From the NCBI GenBank assembly GCA_036504095.1, contig DASXVS010000064.1, forward strand, positions 1 through 45,476: DNA of 45,476 nucleotides. The letters run 5' to 3'. The notes under the pieces were generated by a model. It was not told the origin of the DNA and searched no databases. It saw nothing but the letters and a program-made list of their open reading frames with translations. Numbering within the stretch: position 1 is the stretch's first letter; each line of letters begins with the position of its first letter. Below are positions 16,462-24,989 of this stretch, one piece after another. This DNA is from Armatimonadota bacterium (lineage in GTDB: Bacteria; Armatimonadota; DTGP01; JAKQQT01). The translations under genes were made by a program, and so were the position numbers.

Positions 16462-18810
16462 ATGAGTCTCAACGAAGCCGACACATGCCGTGAACACGTG
16501 ACCCCCGCCCTGGACGCAGCCGGGTGGCGCAAATCCCCGCACGCCCTCAAGGAGCAGCATAACTTCACCGATGGGCGCATCCATGTGACCGGGAACCGCG
16601 CGGTCCGTGGTACCCGCAAAAAGGCGGATTACGTCCTCCAGCACACGCGCGACATCCCGATCGCTGTGGTCGAAGCCAAGGACGAGTCCCACACCCCCGG
16701 CGCGGGGCTGCAGCAAGCGAAGGACTACGCGGAAATCCTCGGCCTCAAATTCGCCTACTCAACCAACGGCCACGGCATTGTGGAGTTTGACTACATCACC
16801 GGGGCCGAGACCGCTCTGACCGCCTTTCCCACACCTGACGCGCTGTGGGCGCGTCTCACCGGCAACCTTGGCCTCAACATCGCCCAAAGCCAGCGCCTTG
16901 CCACACCATCGTACACGGGCGGCGGCTACGAACTCCGGTATTACCAGCAGATCGCCGTTAACCGCGTTATCTCCGCCATTCTCAGCGGGGACCGCCGTGT
17001 TCTTCTCACGATGGCCACCGGCACAGGCAAAACGAAGGTTGCGTTCCAGATTTGCTGGCGGCTCTCAAAGGCCAAGTGGAACCGCGCGGGCGATGGACAG
17101 GCCCCGCGAATCCTCTACCTCTCAGACCGTACGATGCTCGTCGATGACCCCATGGCCAAGGACTTCCGCCCGTTCGGCGATGGTCGTCTCCGCATCGAGA
17201 ACGGCGAAGCCAACCTCGCCAGGCAGGTCTACTTCTCAACCTACCAGGCCGTGGCTGAGGACCAGAGTCGCGAAGGCCTTTTCCGCCAGTTCCCGCGCGA
17301 CTTCTTCGATCTCATCGTCGTGGACGAATGCCATCGCGGAAGCGCGGGTGAAACCAGCCCGTGGAAGGACATCCTTCTCTACTTCGGCAGCGCCGCGCAA
17401 CTGGGAATGACCGCCACACCGCGCAGGGACGTCAACGCCGATACCTATGACTACTTCGGCATTCCGATCTACACATACAGTCTGCGGCAGGGTATCGACG
17501 ATGGCTTCCTCGCCCCCTATCGCGTCCTGCGCGTCGTCCCCACGGTAGACGCCACCGGCTGGCGCCCGACCATCGGCCAGATGGACGCGAACGGTCGCCT
17601 GATACCGGATCATGAGTACGGCACCCCGGATTTCGGCCCCACGATATCGCACCTTCCGCGAACCGAGGCCATCGCCCGTCACCTGTCCGACTTTCTGACG
17701 AAGACGGATCGTTTCGCCAAAACGATGGTCTTCTGCGTCGATCAGGAAGAGGCTGAGACTATGCGGACGGCCCTCGTGAACCTCAACAAGGACATCACCA
17801 GTGTTTCCCCGGATTACGTCTGCCGCGTCACGGCGGACGAAGGCGGTATCGGCAAGGGTCACCTCAGCCGCTTCCAGGACGTTGAAACGCAGACGCCGAC
17901 CATCCTCACCACGTCCCAATTGCTCAGCACCGGCGTGGACGCGCCCACCTGCCGAAACATCGTCATCGCCCGGATGGTCAATTCCATGGTCGAGTTCAAG
18001 CAGATCATCGGGCGCGGAACCCGCGTGCGCGAGGACTGCGACAAGCTCTACTTCACCATCCTCGATTACACCGGCAGCGCCACCTCCAACTTCGCCGACC
18101 CCGATTTCGACGGCGATCCCGCTGTCTCAGACGAGGAGCAGATGGACGATGAAGGCGTGATAGTGGAAGGGGTGGACCCTCCCGAAAAGCCTGGCGTTAC
18201 CGTGGGCGTTCCACCGCCTCCGCCTTACGATACCCCGCAGCCGCGCAAGTTCTATGTCAAAGACGGCGAAACGGTGGGTATCGCGACCGAACTACAACTG
18301 GACCTGGACAAGGACGGCCGCCGCCTTGCGGTGACTTCCATCACTGATCTGACCGCCCGGACCGTTCGCGAAATGGCCGCGTCCGATGCAGAACTCCGCC
18401 GTCGATGGGCGGACAAATCCCAGAGGGACGCCGTTCTCGCCGAACTGAACGAAGCCGGCCTCGATCTGGACGCCTTGGCCGCCGAGTTCCACCAGCCCGA
18501 TGCCGATCCGCTCGACCTCCTCTGCCACGTCGCCTGGAGCATCCCCGTCCGCACGCGCGGCCAGCGCGCCGCCGCCGCCCGTGCCCACGCCGAGTTCTTC
18601 CAGCGGTATTCGCCGCGCGCTCGCGAGGTCTTGCAGTCTATCCTGAAGACATACGAGGAGCACGGCCCACGGGAGTTCGTCCTGCCGGACATCTTTCGAA
18701 TCCCGCCGCTCTCCGAATACGGCAACCCATCCGAAATCGCCACCCTCTTCGGTGGCCCCAAGCAACTGAAAGAAGCGGTAGACCAACTCCAAGCCATCAT
18801 ATACGAATAA
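16462..18810 (+). CDS. hsdR: Type I restriction enzyme, R (translocase/nuclease) subunit
   Basis: This 782-residue ATP-dependent DNA translocase and endonuclease is the cutting subunit of the HsdRMS complex. An N-terminal PD-(D/E)XK nuclease has DYVLQH followed by AVVEAKDE (about 55-75). The helicase motifs follow: Walker A MATGTGKTK at 184, DECHRGS at 288, LGMTATPRRD, the STGVDAPTCRN segment and QIIGRGTRVRE. The C-terminal ~180 residues match the EcoEI-type R C-terminal domain, which points to a type IB-like family. ATG 16462 (MSLNEADTCREHV) matches family starts; an in-frame ATG at 16417 is possible. hsdM and hsdS follow on the same strand. Confidence 0.95.
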   Translation: MSLNEADTCREHVTPALDAAGWRKSPHALKEQHNFTDGRIHVTGNRAVRGTRKKADYVLQHTRDIPIAVVEAKDESHTPGAGLQQAKDYAEILGLKFAYSTNGHGIVEFDYITGAETALTAFPTPDALWARLTGNLGLNIAQSQRLATPSYTGGGYELRYYQQIAVNRVISAILSGDRRVLLTMATGTGKTKVAFQICWRLSKAKWNRAGDGQAPRILYLSDRTMLVDDPMAKDFRPFGDGRLRIENGEANLARQVYFSTYQAVAEDQSREGLFRQFPRDFFDLIVVDECHRGSAGETSPWKDILLYFGSAAQLGMTATPRRDVNADTYDYFGIPIYTYSLRQGIDDGFLAPYRVLRVVPTVDATGWRPTIGQMDANGRLIPDHEYGTPDFGPTISHLPRTEAIARHLSDFLTKTDRFAKTMVFCVDQEEAETMRTALVNLNKDITSVSPDYVCRVTADEGGIGKGHLSRFQDVETQTPTILTTSQLLSTGVDAPTCRNIVIARMVNSMVEFKQIIGRGTRVREDCDKLYFTILDYTGSATSNFADPDFDGDPAVSDEEQMDDEGVIVEGVDPPEKPGVTVGVPPPPPYDTPQPRKFYVKDGETVGIATELQLDLDKDGRRLAVTSITDLTARTVREMAASDAELRRRWADKSQRDAVLAELNEAGLDLDALAAEFHQPDADPLDLLCHVAWSIPVRTRGQRAAAARAHAEFFQRYSPRAREVLQSILKTYEEHGPREFVLPDIFRIPPLSEYGNPSEIATLFGGPKQLKEAVDQLQAIIYE

Positions 18811-18949
18811 CCCTGCCGCCTCCCCCTTCCCGCCGCGCGTAGCGCGGGAATCGGGAAGGAGGCCGGGGGGTTAGGTCGCCTTCGGTTCCCCTCGCCCGCA
18901 GGGAGAGGGGGCTAGGGGATGAGGGCTCCCCGGCTCGCCTTCATAATCG

Positions 18950-18984
18950 ATTCTCAATACTCAAATCTCAACACTCAATTCTCT
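18950..18984. repeat. Five-unit 7-bp array directly abutting the hsdM start
   Basis: Units ATTCTCA, ATACTCA, AATCTCA, ACACTCA and ATTCTCT end 3 bases before ATG 18988 and replace any SD. The hsdM frame stays open upstream through the array. An inverted CCCTCGCCC/GGGAGAGGG element precedes it at about 18890-18927. Confidence 0.8.
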
Positions 18985-18987
18985 CAT

Positions 18988-20517
18988 ATGCGCAAACCCG
19001 AAAAACCTCTCACAACCCCCCAACGCCTCGCCTCCGTGGTGAAATCCGCGCGAGATACCATGCGCAAGGATAAGGGCCTCAACGGCGACCTCGACCGCCT
19101 GCCGATGCTCACCTGGATCCTCTTCCTCAAGTTCCTCGACGACATGGAGATCGAGCGCGAGGTCGAGGCGCAACTGGCGGGGAAGCCGTTCGATCCTGTC
19201 ATTGAAGCGCCGTACCGGTGGCGCGATTGGGCCGCCCAGCCTGACGGCATCACCGGTGAGGACCTGCTCCGCTTCGTCAACAACGACACCGCCACCCGCC
19301 CGGATGGGACCGACGGTCCGGGCCTGCTGGCCTATCTCCGGTCCTTGCAGGGCGCGAACGGCGAGGATCGGCGCGATGTTGTCGCCAGAGTGTTCCAGGG
19401 TGTCCAGAACCGGATGATCAGCGGTCATCTGTTACGCGAGGTCGTCAACAAGGTCACCGGCATCCACTTCGATTCCAGCGAGGAAATCCATACGCTGGGC
19501 AACTTGTACGAAACGCTCTTGCGCGAGATGCGGGACGCCGCCGGAGACTCCGGCGAGTTCTACACGCCCCGTCCGGTCATCCGCTTGATGGTGGAGGTTA
19601 CGGACCCGCGCCTTGGCGAAACCGTACTGGACCCGGCGTGCGGAACCGGCGGCTTCCTCGTGGAGGCGTACAAGCACATCGCGACGCAATGCCATACGGT
19701 GGAGGAGCGCATCGCGCTCCAGAAATCAACGCTCTATGGCGGTGAGGCGAAGTCCTTGCCCTACCTGCTGGCGCAGATGAACCTTCTGCTGCACGGCCTG
19801 GAGTTCCCGCGCATTGACCCGGAAAACAGCCTGCGATTCCCCCTCACCGAGATGGGTGACCGGGATCGCGTGGACGTCATCCTCACCAATCCGCCATTCG
19901 GCGGTGAGGAGGAGGCCGGCGTCCAGAACAACTTCCCCGCCGATATGCGTACCGGCGAAACCGCGCTCCTGTTCCTGCAGCTCATCATGCGCAAACTCAG
20001 GCGCCGCCCGAAGCCCGGACGCGCCGCCGTGGTTGTCCCCAACGGCACCCTGTTTGGTGACGGCGTCTGTGCCCGCGTCAAGAAGCAGTTGATAGAGGAG
20101 TTCAACCTCCACACCATCGTCCGCCTTCCCAACGGGGTGTTCGCGCCCTACACCAGCATCAACACCAACCTGTTGTTCTTTGACCGTACTGGCCCCACGC
20201 AGGATGTCTGGTACTACGAGCAGCCGCTGCCCGAAGGCCGGAAGAACTACACCAAGACCATGCCGCTCGCCTATGAGGATTTCGCCCGCCTCGTCGCATG
20301 GTGGAAACACCGCGAAGAGAACGCGCAGGCGTGGAAGGTTTCCGCCGCCGAGATCGCCGCAGCCGGATACAATCTCGACCGCAAGAACCCCAACGGCCCC
20401 GCCGACCTGGAACACCTGCCACCCGCCGAACTGGTCGAGAGCATCCTGGCCAAGGAAGCGCGGATTGCGGAGATCATGGCCGAGTTCCGCGCCCTTCTCG
20501 CGGAGCCGCCGGTATGA
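18988..20517 (+). CDS. hsdM: Type I restriction-modification, M (methyltransferase) subunit
   Basis: This 509-residue N6-adenine methyltransferase pairs with HsdS to modify host sites. It has an N-terminal helical HsdM_N region (about 10-150, LPMLTWILFLKFLDDME), motif I DPACGTGGF at Asp215 and motif IV NPPFGG at Asn301, and GEFYTPRPVIRLMV just ahead of motif I as in the family. The start at ATG 18988 (RKPEKPLTTPQRLASVVKSA) has no SD, because a 7-bp repeat array abuts it; upstream in-frame starts exist. The gene ends in ATGA overlap with hsdS, so the two are translationally coupled. Confidence 0.95.
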   Translation: MRKPEKPLTTPQRLASVVKSARDTMRKDKGLNGDLDRLPMLTWILFLKFLDDMEIEREVEAQLAGKPFDPVIEAPYRWRDWAAQPDGITGEDLLRFVNNDTATRPDGTDGPGLLAYLRSLQGANGEDRRDVVARVFQGVQNRMISGHLLREVVNKVTGIHFDSSEEIHTLGNLYETLLREMRDAAGDSGEFYTPRPVIRLMVEVTDPRLGETVLDPACGTGGFLVEAYKHIATQCHTVEERIALQKSTLYGGEAKSLPYLLAQMNLLLHGLEFPRIDPENSLRFPLTEMGDRDRVDVILTNPPFGGEEEAGVQNNFPADMRTGETALLFLQLIMRKLRRRPKPGRAAVVVPNGTLFGDGVCARVKKQLIEEFNLHTIVRLPNGVFAPYTSINTNLLFFDRTGPTQDVWYYEQPLPEGRKNYTKTMPLAYEDFARLVAWWKHREENAQAWKVSAAEIAAAGYNLDRKNPNGPADLEHLPPAELVESILAKEARIAEIMAEFRALLAEPPV

Positions 20518-21716
20518 GCGTTTGGCCGGTTGTAGCGTTGGGAAGGGTGCTGTCGCCTGTTTCACGCCCCGTCACACCGCAAGCAGGCACGACGTACAGG
20601 CAACTCGGTGTCCGTCTGTGGGGGCAAGGTGCGTACGAGCGCGAGACGATGGATGGCGGCGCCACAGAGTATGCTCGCCTGTTCATCGCACACGAAGACG
20701 ACATCGTAGTCAACAAGATCTGGGCACGTAATGGCAGCGTCGCTGTGGTTCAACGAAACTTGTCGGGCACGGTCGTATCTAACGAGTTCCCGTTGTTCGA
20801 GGCAGAGCGCGAAGCGCTGCTACCCGCTTGGGTCCACTGGATTACCAAGACGAAGCCGTTTTGGGAACAGTGTGACGACAAGGCACGCGGCACAAGTGGC
20901 AAGAACCGAATCAGACCGGAGCGTTTCCTTGAAGTCGAAATCCCCCTCCCGCCGCTCGCGGAGCAGCAGCGCATCGTGGCGCGTCTGGAAGCCCTGGCCG
21001 CCCAAATCGCCGAAGCCCGTAACCTCCGCAAACAGGCAACGGAAGGGGCGGAGGCGGTGGTTCTATCCCAAGCGCGCGTTGTCCTCGGCAACGCCTCTGC
21101 AGTGTCCACAACACTTGCTGGCTATCTGGCATCGGATCGCGACGGTGTACAAACCGGCCCGTTTGGAGCACAACTAGGCGCAGCCGACTTTACGGCCGAT
21201 GGCGTGCCGATTCTGACAATAGGCAATATTCAGTTCGGAGGTCTCGACATCCGAACGCTCAAGCATGTTAGCCGTGATAAGGCCGACAACCTTCAGCGCT
21301 ATCGGATTCGTGCGGGTGATTTGCTCTTCGCACGTATGGGTACGGTTGGTCGCTGCTGCCTTGTTCCCGAGGAGTCGGCTGGTTGGCTCATCAACTACCA
21401 CATCATTCGCGTGGCGGTCAACACGGAGCGTCTGCTGCCGCGTTTTGTTCACTGGTCCATCCGTGCATCGGCCGACATCGCCGAGTATCTAGGCCAAACC
21501 ACTCGCGGAGCAACACGTCAGGGTGTGAATACGCGCATCGTTACCGCACTGCCTCTTCGTGTGCCGCCCCTCCCCGAGCAGCGCCGGATCGTGGAGTACC
21601 TGGACGGTTTGCAGGCGAAGGTGGACGAAGTGAAGGCGTTGCAGGCCCAAACGGCAGCGGAACTGGACGCCCTCCTTCCCAGCATCCTCCAGAGAGCCTT
21701 TTCCGGCGGGCTCTAG
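20514..21716 (+). CDS. hsdS: Type I restriction-modification, S (specificity) subunit
   Basis: This 400-residue subunit sets the DNA target of the complex. It shows the usual duplicated plan: target-recognition domain 1 (about 1-140), conserved helix 1 (PPLAEQQRIVARLEALAAQI), target-recognition domain 2 (about 200-345) and conserved helix 2 (PPLPEQRRIVEYLDGLQAKV, ending LLPSILQRAFSGGL). ATG 20514 overlaps the hsdM stop as ATGA. Both domains look intact, so the complex should recognise a bipartite site; the site cannot be read from sequence. Codon use in both recognition domains is somewhat less GC-biased than in hsdM, as is common for exchanged domains. Confidence 0.94.
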   Translation: MSVWPVVALGRVLSPVSRPVTPQAGTTYRQLGVRLWGQGAYERETMDGGATEYARLFIAHEDDIVVNKIWARNGSVAVVQRNLSGTVVSNEFPLFEAEREALLPAWVHWITKTKPFWEQCDDKARGTSGKNRIRPERFLEVEIPLPPLAEQQRIVARLEALAAQIAEARNLRKQATEGAEAVVLSQARVVLGNASAVSTTLAGYLASDRDGVQTGPFGAQLGAADFTADGVPILTIGNIQFGGLDIRTLKHVSRDKADNLQRYRIRAGDLLFARMGTVGRCCLVPEESAGWLINYHIIRVAVNTERLLPRFVHWSIRASADIAEYLGQTTRGATRQGVNTRIVTALPLRVPPLPEQRRIVEYLDGLQAKVDEVKALQAQTAAELDALLPSILQRAFSGGL

Positions 21717-22520
21717 GGGCGCGTTCCCAGTGCCCGAAGGGGCACTTTGTGCTCGTCGTAGCCCGCGAATTCATTCGCCGGGGGCCAAGGCCCGCGCTAC
21801 ACCTGCAACCCTCCCCATTTGGTCCCCCAGCATTGGGGGGTAGGGGGGCTCCGAAACCCGAAGGGCGGCGAGGACGCCGCCCCTACCGTGAAACCCCTGT
21901 TCCGGTTCCCCCGCCACCGCAGCGCGGGGGAGGGGGTCAGGGGGAGGGGGCCGGAAACCGGCGAGACGCCGGCCCTACCGTGACTGGGGCGAGGTGGCCA
22001 CTGGGTGAAGGCTCCGTCCACTTTGCATTCTTCACTCTTCATTTTGCATTCTTCATTACCCGCCACGCCCCGGCAACCACCCCCAGCCCCCGTACGGGGG
22101 AGCCGGACCCGGCCTCCGGCTCCCTCGCCCGCAGGGAGAGGGCGGGGGGTGAGGGCTCCGGATGCGAGCCAGACGCCCGCGCTCCCTCCGCCATTCATCG
22201 TTCATCACTCATCGTTCATCGCTTCCCCTCCGGCTCCCTCGCCCGTAGGGAGAGGGCGGGGGGTGAGGGCTCCAAAGGGCGGCGAGGACGCCGCCCCTAC
22301 CAAACTGGAGATTGGAAGATGGAAGTTGGAGGTTGGACTTGGTTGCACCTGATCCAACCTCCGTCTTCCACCATCCAACTTCCGTTTTGCGAGGCGCCCG
22401 CGCTACATCCCCTCCGGCCTGGATGCTGGATGCCGGATGCTGGATGCTGAATCCTGAATCCTGAATCCTGAATCCTGAATCCTGAACCCTGAATCCTGAC
22501 TCCTGAATCCTGATTCTTGA
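21717..22520. repeat. Repeat-filled spacer between hsdS and secE
   Basis: No gene is supported here. Contents include an element at 21731-21784 shared with 37317-37367 (both have ACTTTGTGCTC, then GCCCGCGAATTCATTCGCC) and GC-rich CCCTCGCCC/GGGAGAGGG elements at about 22125-22163 and 22232-22270. There are 7-bp arrays at 22021-22055 (TTCTTCA type) and 22193-22220 (GTTCATC type), an imperfect ~36-bp hairpin at 22302-22388, and fourteen 7-mers at 22421-22518 (GGATGCT, then GAATCCT). Confidence 0.85.
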
Positions 22521-22546
22521 CCACTGCCCCCAACCCGTGATATACT
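22517..22546 (+). promoter_or_regulatory. Promoter for secE-nusG
   Basis: TTGACC (22517-22522), an 18-bp spacer and TATACT (22541-22546). The first bases of the -35 are the last bases of the fourteenth 7-bp unit. The leader then holds a hairpin, AACCCCCG (22555-22562) with CGGGGGTT (22577-22584). Confidence 0.65.
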
Positions 22547-22643
22547 CCAAACAGAACCCCCGCCGCAAAAGCGCGCCGGGGGTTACCTTTTGCGTCACCC
22601 AACCACCCAGGGCCTCTGGCCCCCGAAAGTGAGATTGCCTCAG

Positions 22644-22874
22644 ATGGCAGAAAACAAACCGGCCATTCCGGGCGCGTCCGCTATGAAAGGCGGAGCCGCC
22701 GAGTTCCTCAAAGACTCCTGGATCGAGGTCACCAAAAAAACTACATGGCCCACACGTCCCGAACTCGCCCGCTCCACCATGGTTGTCCTCGGCGCCATCG
22801 GCGCCGTAACCGTCTATCTTGCCGTGTGGGACTATGGCATGACCTGGCTCACCAGGGCCATATTCACACACTAG
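22644..22874 (+). CDS. secE: Preprotein translocase subunit SecE
   Basis: This 76-residue membrane subunit clamps SecY in the protein-export channel. It is the short, single-helix form. A polar N-terminus leads to AAEFLKDSWIEVTKKTTWPT, the conserved amphipathic helix (E-V-x-K-x-x-W-P), followed by one transmembrane helix (about 47-70, VVLGAIGAVTVYLAVWDYG). ATG 22644 (AENKPAIPG) is the likely start although its SD is weak. nusG starts 13 bases after its stop. No tRNA-Trp or rpmG precedes it, unlike many genomes. Confidence 0.94.
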   Translation: MAENKPAIPGASAMKGGAAEFLKDSWIEVTKKTTWPTRPELARSTMVVLGAIGAVTVYLAVWDYGMTWLTRAIFTH

Positions 22875-22887
22875 GCGAGGAAACGTA

Positions 22888-23427
22888 ATGGCAACACCAC
22901 AAGGCGTGCAATGGTACGCAATCCATACGTACTCAGGGCATGAAAATAAGGTGGCGATGAACATTCAGCGCCGCGCGGAATCGCTCGGCCTCGGAAACCT
23001 CATCAAACGAACCTACATCCCCATCGAAGAGGAAATGAAGGTCGTCAACGGCAAGCCCCGCACCATCAAAAAAAAGGTCTTCCCCGGATACGTACTCATC
23101 GAAATGGTCCTCGATGATATGACCTGGCACCTCGTCAAAAACACCACCGGCGTCACCGGCTTCATCTCCAACGGAAACCGACCCGTAGCCCTCCAACAGC
23201 ACGAGGTCCAGCAGATCATCCGCGAACTCACCGAAGGCCCCCAGAAACCCAAGGTCGAGCTCCAAAAGGGCGATATCGTACGCGTCCTCCAAGGCCCGTT
23301 CGCCGAATTCACCGGCAAAATCGACGAAGTCAACCTGGACCGCCAGAAGCTCCGCGTCCTCATCGAACTCTTCGGCCGCGATACACCCGTCGAACTCGAG
23401 TTCACCCAGGTCGAAAAATCAACATAA
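22888..23427 (+). CDS. nusG: Transcription termination/antitermination factor NusG
   Basis: This 179-residue elongation factor binds RNA polymerase, reduces pausing and links it to the ribosome or Rho. The NGN domain runs from QWYAIHTYSGHENKVAMNIQ through KVFPGYVLIEMVLDDMTWHL and VKNTTGVTGFISNG. A short linker and the KOW domain follow (LQKGDIVRVLQGPFAEFTGK). ATG 22888 has a GAGGAAA SD. It is co-transcribed with secE. Confidence 0.97.
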   Translation: MATPQGVQWYAIHTYSGHENKVAMNIQRRAESLGLGNLIKRTYIPIEEEMKVVNGKPRTIKKKVFPGYVLIEMVLDDMTWHLVKNTTGVTGFISNGNRPVALQQHEVQQIIRELTEGPQKPKVELQKGDIVRVLQGPFAEFTGKIDEVNLDRQKLRVLIELFGRDTPVELEFTQVEKST

Positions 23428-23434
23428 TACGGTA

Positions 23435-23458
23435 GTGTCGGCGTCCACGCCGACACAC
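23435..23458. repeat. Short hairpin of the CGGCGTCC family
   Basis: GTGTCGGCGT and CGCCGACAC pair around a TCCA-like loop between nusG and rplK. It is one of the family with copies near 5.2, 16.2 and 2.7 kb. It could act as a processing site or weak terminator. Confidence 0.6.
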
Positions 23459-23572
23459 TGCCGGTAGGTTGGGCCTCCGTGCCCGACGCCCGACATCGCC
23501 GCATCCGGACCACGCGGACCGGCGAACCAAACAACCGTGGAAGGCCCCAAAAAGGCCGAGAAAGGACACCCG

Positions 23573-24001
23573 ATGGCCAAGAAGGTTATGGGAGTCATTA
23601 AATTACAATGCCCGGCCGGCAAGGCAACGCCTGCGCCGCCAGTTGGTCCCGCCCTGGGCCAGTACGGCATTAACATCATGGAGTTCGTTAAGACCTATAA
23701 CGAACGAACCGCCGCCCAGATCGGCACCGTCATCCCCGTCGAAATCACCGTCTACGAAGATCGCTCGTTCTCCTTCATCACAAAAACCCCGCCCGCCGCG
23801 GAACTCCTGAAAAAGGCCGCCGGCGTGGACAAGGGAAGCGGCGACAACAAGAAAACCAAGGCCGGCTCCATCACGCGTGACCAGGTCCTCGAAATCGCTC
23901 GGCTGAAAATGCCGGACCTCAATGCCAACGATGAAGATGCCGCCGCCAAAGTCATCGAGGGAACCGCCCGCAGCATGGGCATTACGGTGACAGGAGCCTG
24001 A
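23573..24001 (+). CDS. rplK: 50S ribosomal protein L11
   Basis: This 142-residue protein binds the GTPase-centre region of 23S rRNA. It has the L11 blocks: [60 protein letters not shown] and [16 protein letters not shown] with a GTARSMGI end. ATG 23573 with AAAGGA upstream matches family starts; an in-frame ATG at 23537 would add 12 residues. rplA follows after one base. Confidence 0.97.
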   Translation: MAKKVMGVIKLQCPAGKATPAPPVGPALGQYGINIMEFVKTYNERTAAQIGTVIPVEITVYEDRSFSFITKTPPAAELLKKAAGVDKGSGDNKKTKAGSITRDQVLEIARLKMPDLNANDEDAAAKVIEGTARSMGITVTGA

Positions 24002-24002
24002 A

Positions 24003-24719
24003 ATGCCTAAACACGGAAAACGATTCACAGCCCTCATGAAGACGGTCGAGAAGGGCAAGTATTACCCGCTCCGCGAAGCGCTCGAACTCGTGTGCAAGAA
24101 CGCCACCGCCAAGTTCGCGGAGACCATTGAAGTCGCCGTTGAACTGGGTGTCGATCCCCGCCACGGCGACCAGATGGTCCGCGGCACCACTTCCCTCCCC
24201 TTCGGCACGGGCAAACAGCGCCGCGTAGCAGTATTCGCCAAGGGTGACGCCGCCAAGGCCGCAGAAGAAGCCGGAGCCGACGTAGTAGGCGACGACGACC
24301 TCGTAAAACGCATCCAGGAAGGGTGGCGTGAGTTCGACGTCCTGGTTGCCGCGCCGGACATGATGAAATCCGTCGGCCAACTGGGCCGCCTCCTCGGACC
24401 GCGCATGCCCAGTCCAAAAGCCGGAACCGTTACGCCAAACGTTGGCCAGATCGTCAAGGACATCAAGTCCGCCTCGCGCGTTGAGTATCGCGTCGAGAAG
24501 GCCGGTATCATACATCTGGCGATCGGAAAGGCAACCTTTCCGGTCGAACAACTCGAAGCCAATTTCGCGGCATTGATGGTCGCCCTGCACAAGGCTCGGC
24601 CAACGGCGGCCAAGGGTCGGTATTTCAAAGACGTCACGCTCAGCAGCACTATGGGCCCCGGCGTGCCGGTGGAAATCGCGCAGGCCCAGACGTTGGCGGA
24701 AGGCAAGAAAATCGCCTAA
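24003..24719 (+). CDS. rplA: 50S ribosomal protein L1
   Basis: This 238-residue protein forms the L1 stalk that helps release deacylated tRNA and often represses the L11-L1 operon. Signature segments are [58 protein letters not shown] and [21 protein letters not shown] within the rplK end serves as SD. The next gene, rplJ, has its own promoter and leader, so rplKA and rplJL can be controlled separately. Confidence 0.97.
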   Translation: MPKHGKRFTALMKTVEKGKYYPLREALELVCKNATAKFAETIEVAVELGVDPRHGDQMVRGTTSLPFGTGKQRRVAVFAKGDAAKAAEEAGADVVGDDDLVKRIQEGWREFDVLVAAPDMMKSVGQLGRLLGPRMPSPKAGTVTPNVGQIVKDIKSASRVEYRVEKAGIIHLAIGKATFPVEQLEANFAALMVALHKARPTAAKGRYFKDVTLSSTMGPGVPVEIAQAQTLAEGKKIA

Positions 24720-24750
24720 CCTAAGGAATGCCAGCCGACGGCGGGTTTCC

Positions 24751-24779
24751 TGGCCACTGACTCGCGGCCCTGTTACAAT
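24751..24779 (+). promoter_or_regulatory. Promoter for rplJ-rplL
   Basis: TGGCCA (24751-24756, four of six to consensus), a 17-bp spacer and TACAAT (24774-24779). Transcription would begin near 24786, at the start of the L10 leader. Confidence 0.55.
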
Positions 24780-24785
24780 TTCATA

Positions 24786-24930
24786 CGGCATCTCACCCCG
24801 GAGACAGCGGGAGCCCGTCAGGGCTTAATCTCCCGCCGAGGGCAAACGGATGGCCTGGGATATCACGCGGTTCCGCGTGTCGTCTGCGGCCCCCGCCCTC
24901 GCTCCGAGGGCGGGGGCCATTTTCGTGAGG
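24786..24930 (+). ncRNA. L10 ribosomal protein leader with attenuator hairpin
   Basis: The segment CCGGAGACAGCGGGAG, a short loop, CTTAATCTCCCGCCGAGGG (24798-24840) carries the conserved purine-rich internal loop and stem that bind L10 or the L10(L12)4 complex in the Rfam L10 leader. Downstream is a 14-bp perfect GC stem, 24888-24901 with 24905-24918 and a 3-base loop, followed by ATTTT. This is an intrinsic terminator form. The likely mechanism is feedback attenuation of rplJL by excess L10. Confidence 0.85.
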
Positions 24931-24989
24931 ATACGGGACTCAAACCCGCATCCCAAGTCCAACATCCCAAAAACGGGGAGGTGATTTAA

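Noticed and set aside
9646..21716. BREX or DISARM defence system
   Set aside because: No pglZ, brxC, brxL, drmA or drmB genes are seen. The content is explained by type IIG plus type I restriction-modification.
21383..22450. 355-codon open frame after hsdS
   Set aside because: It begins inside hsdS in another frame and then translates only repeats.
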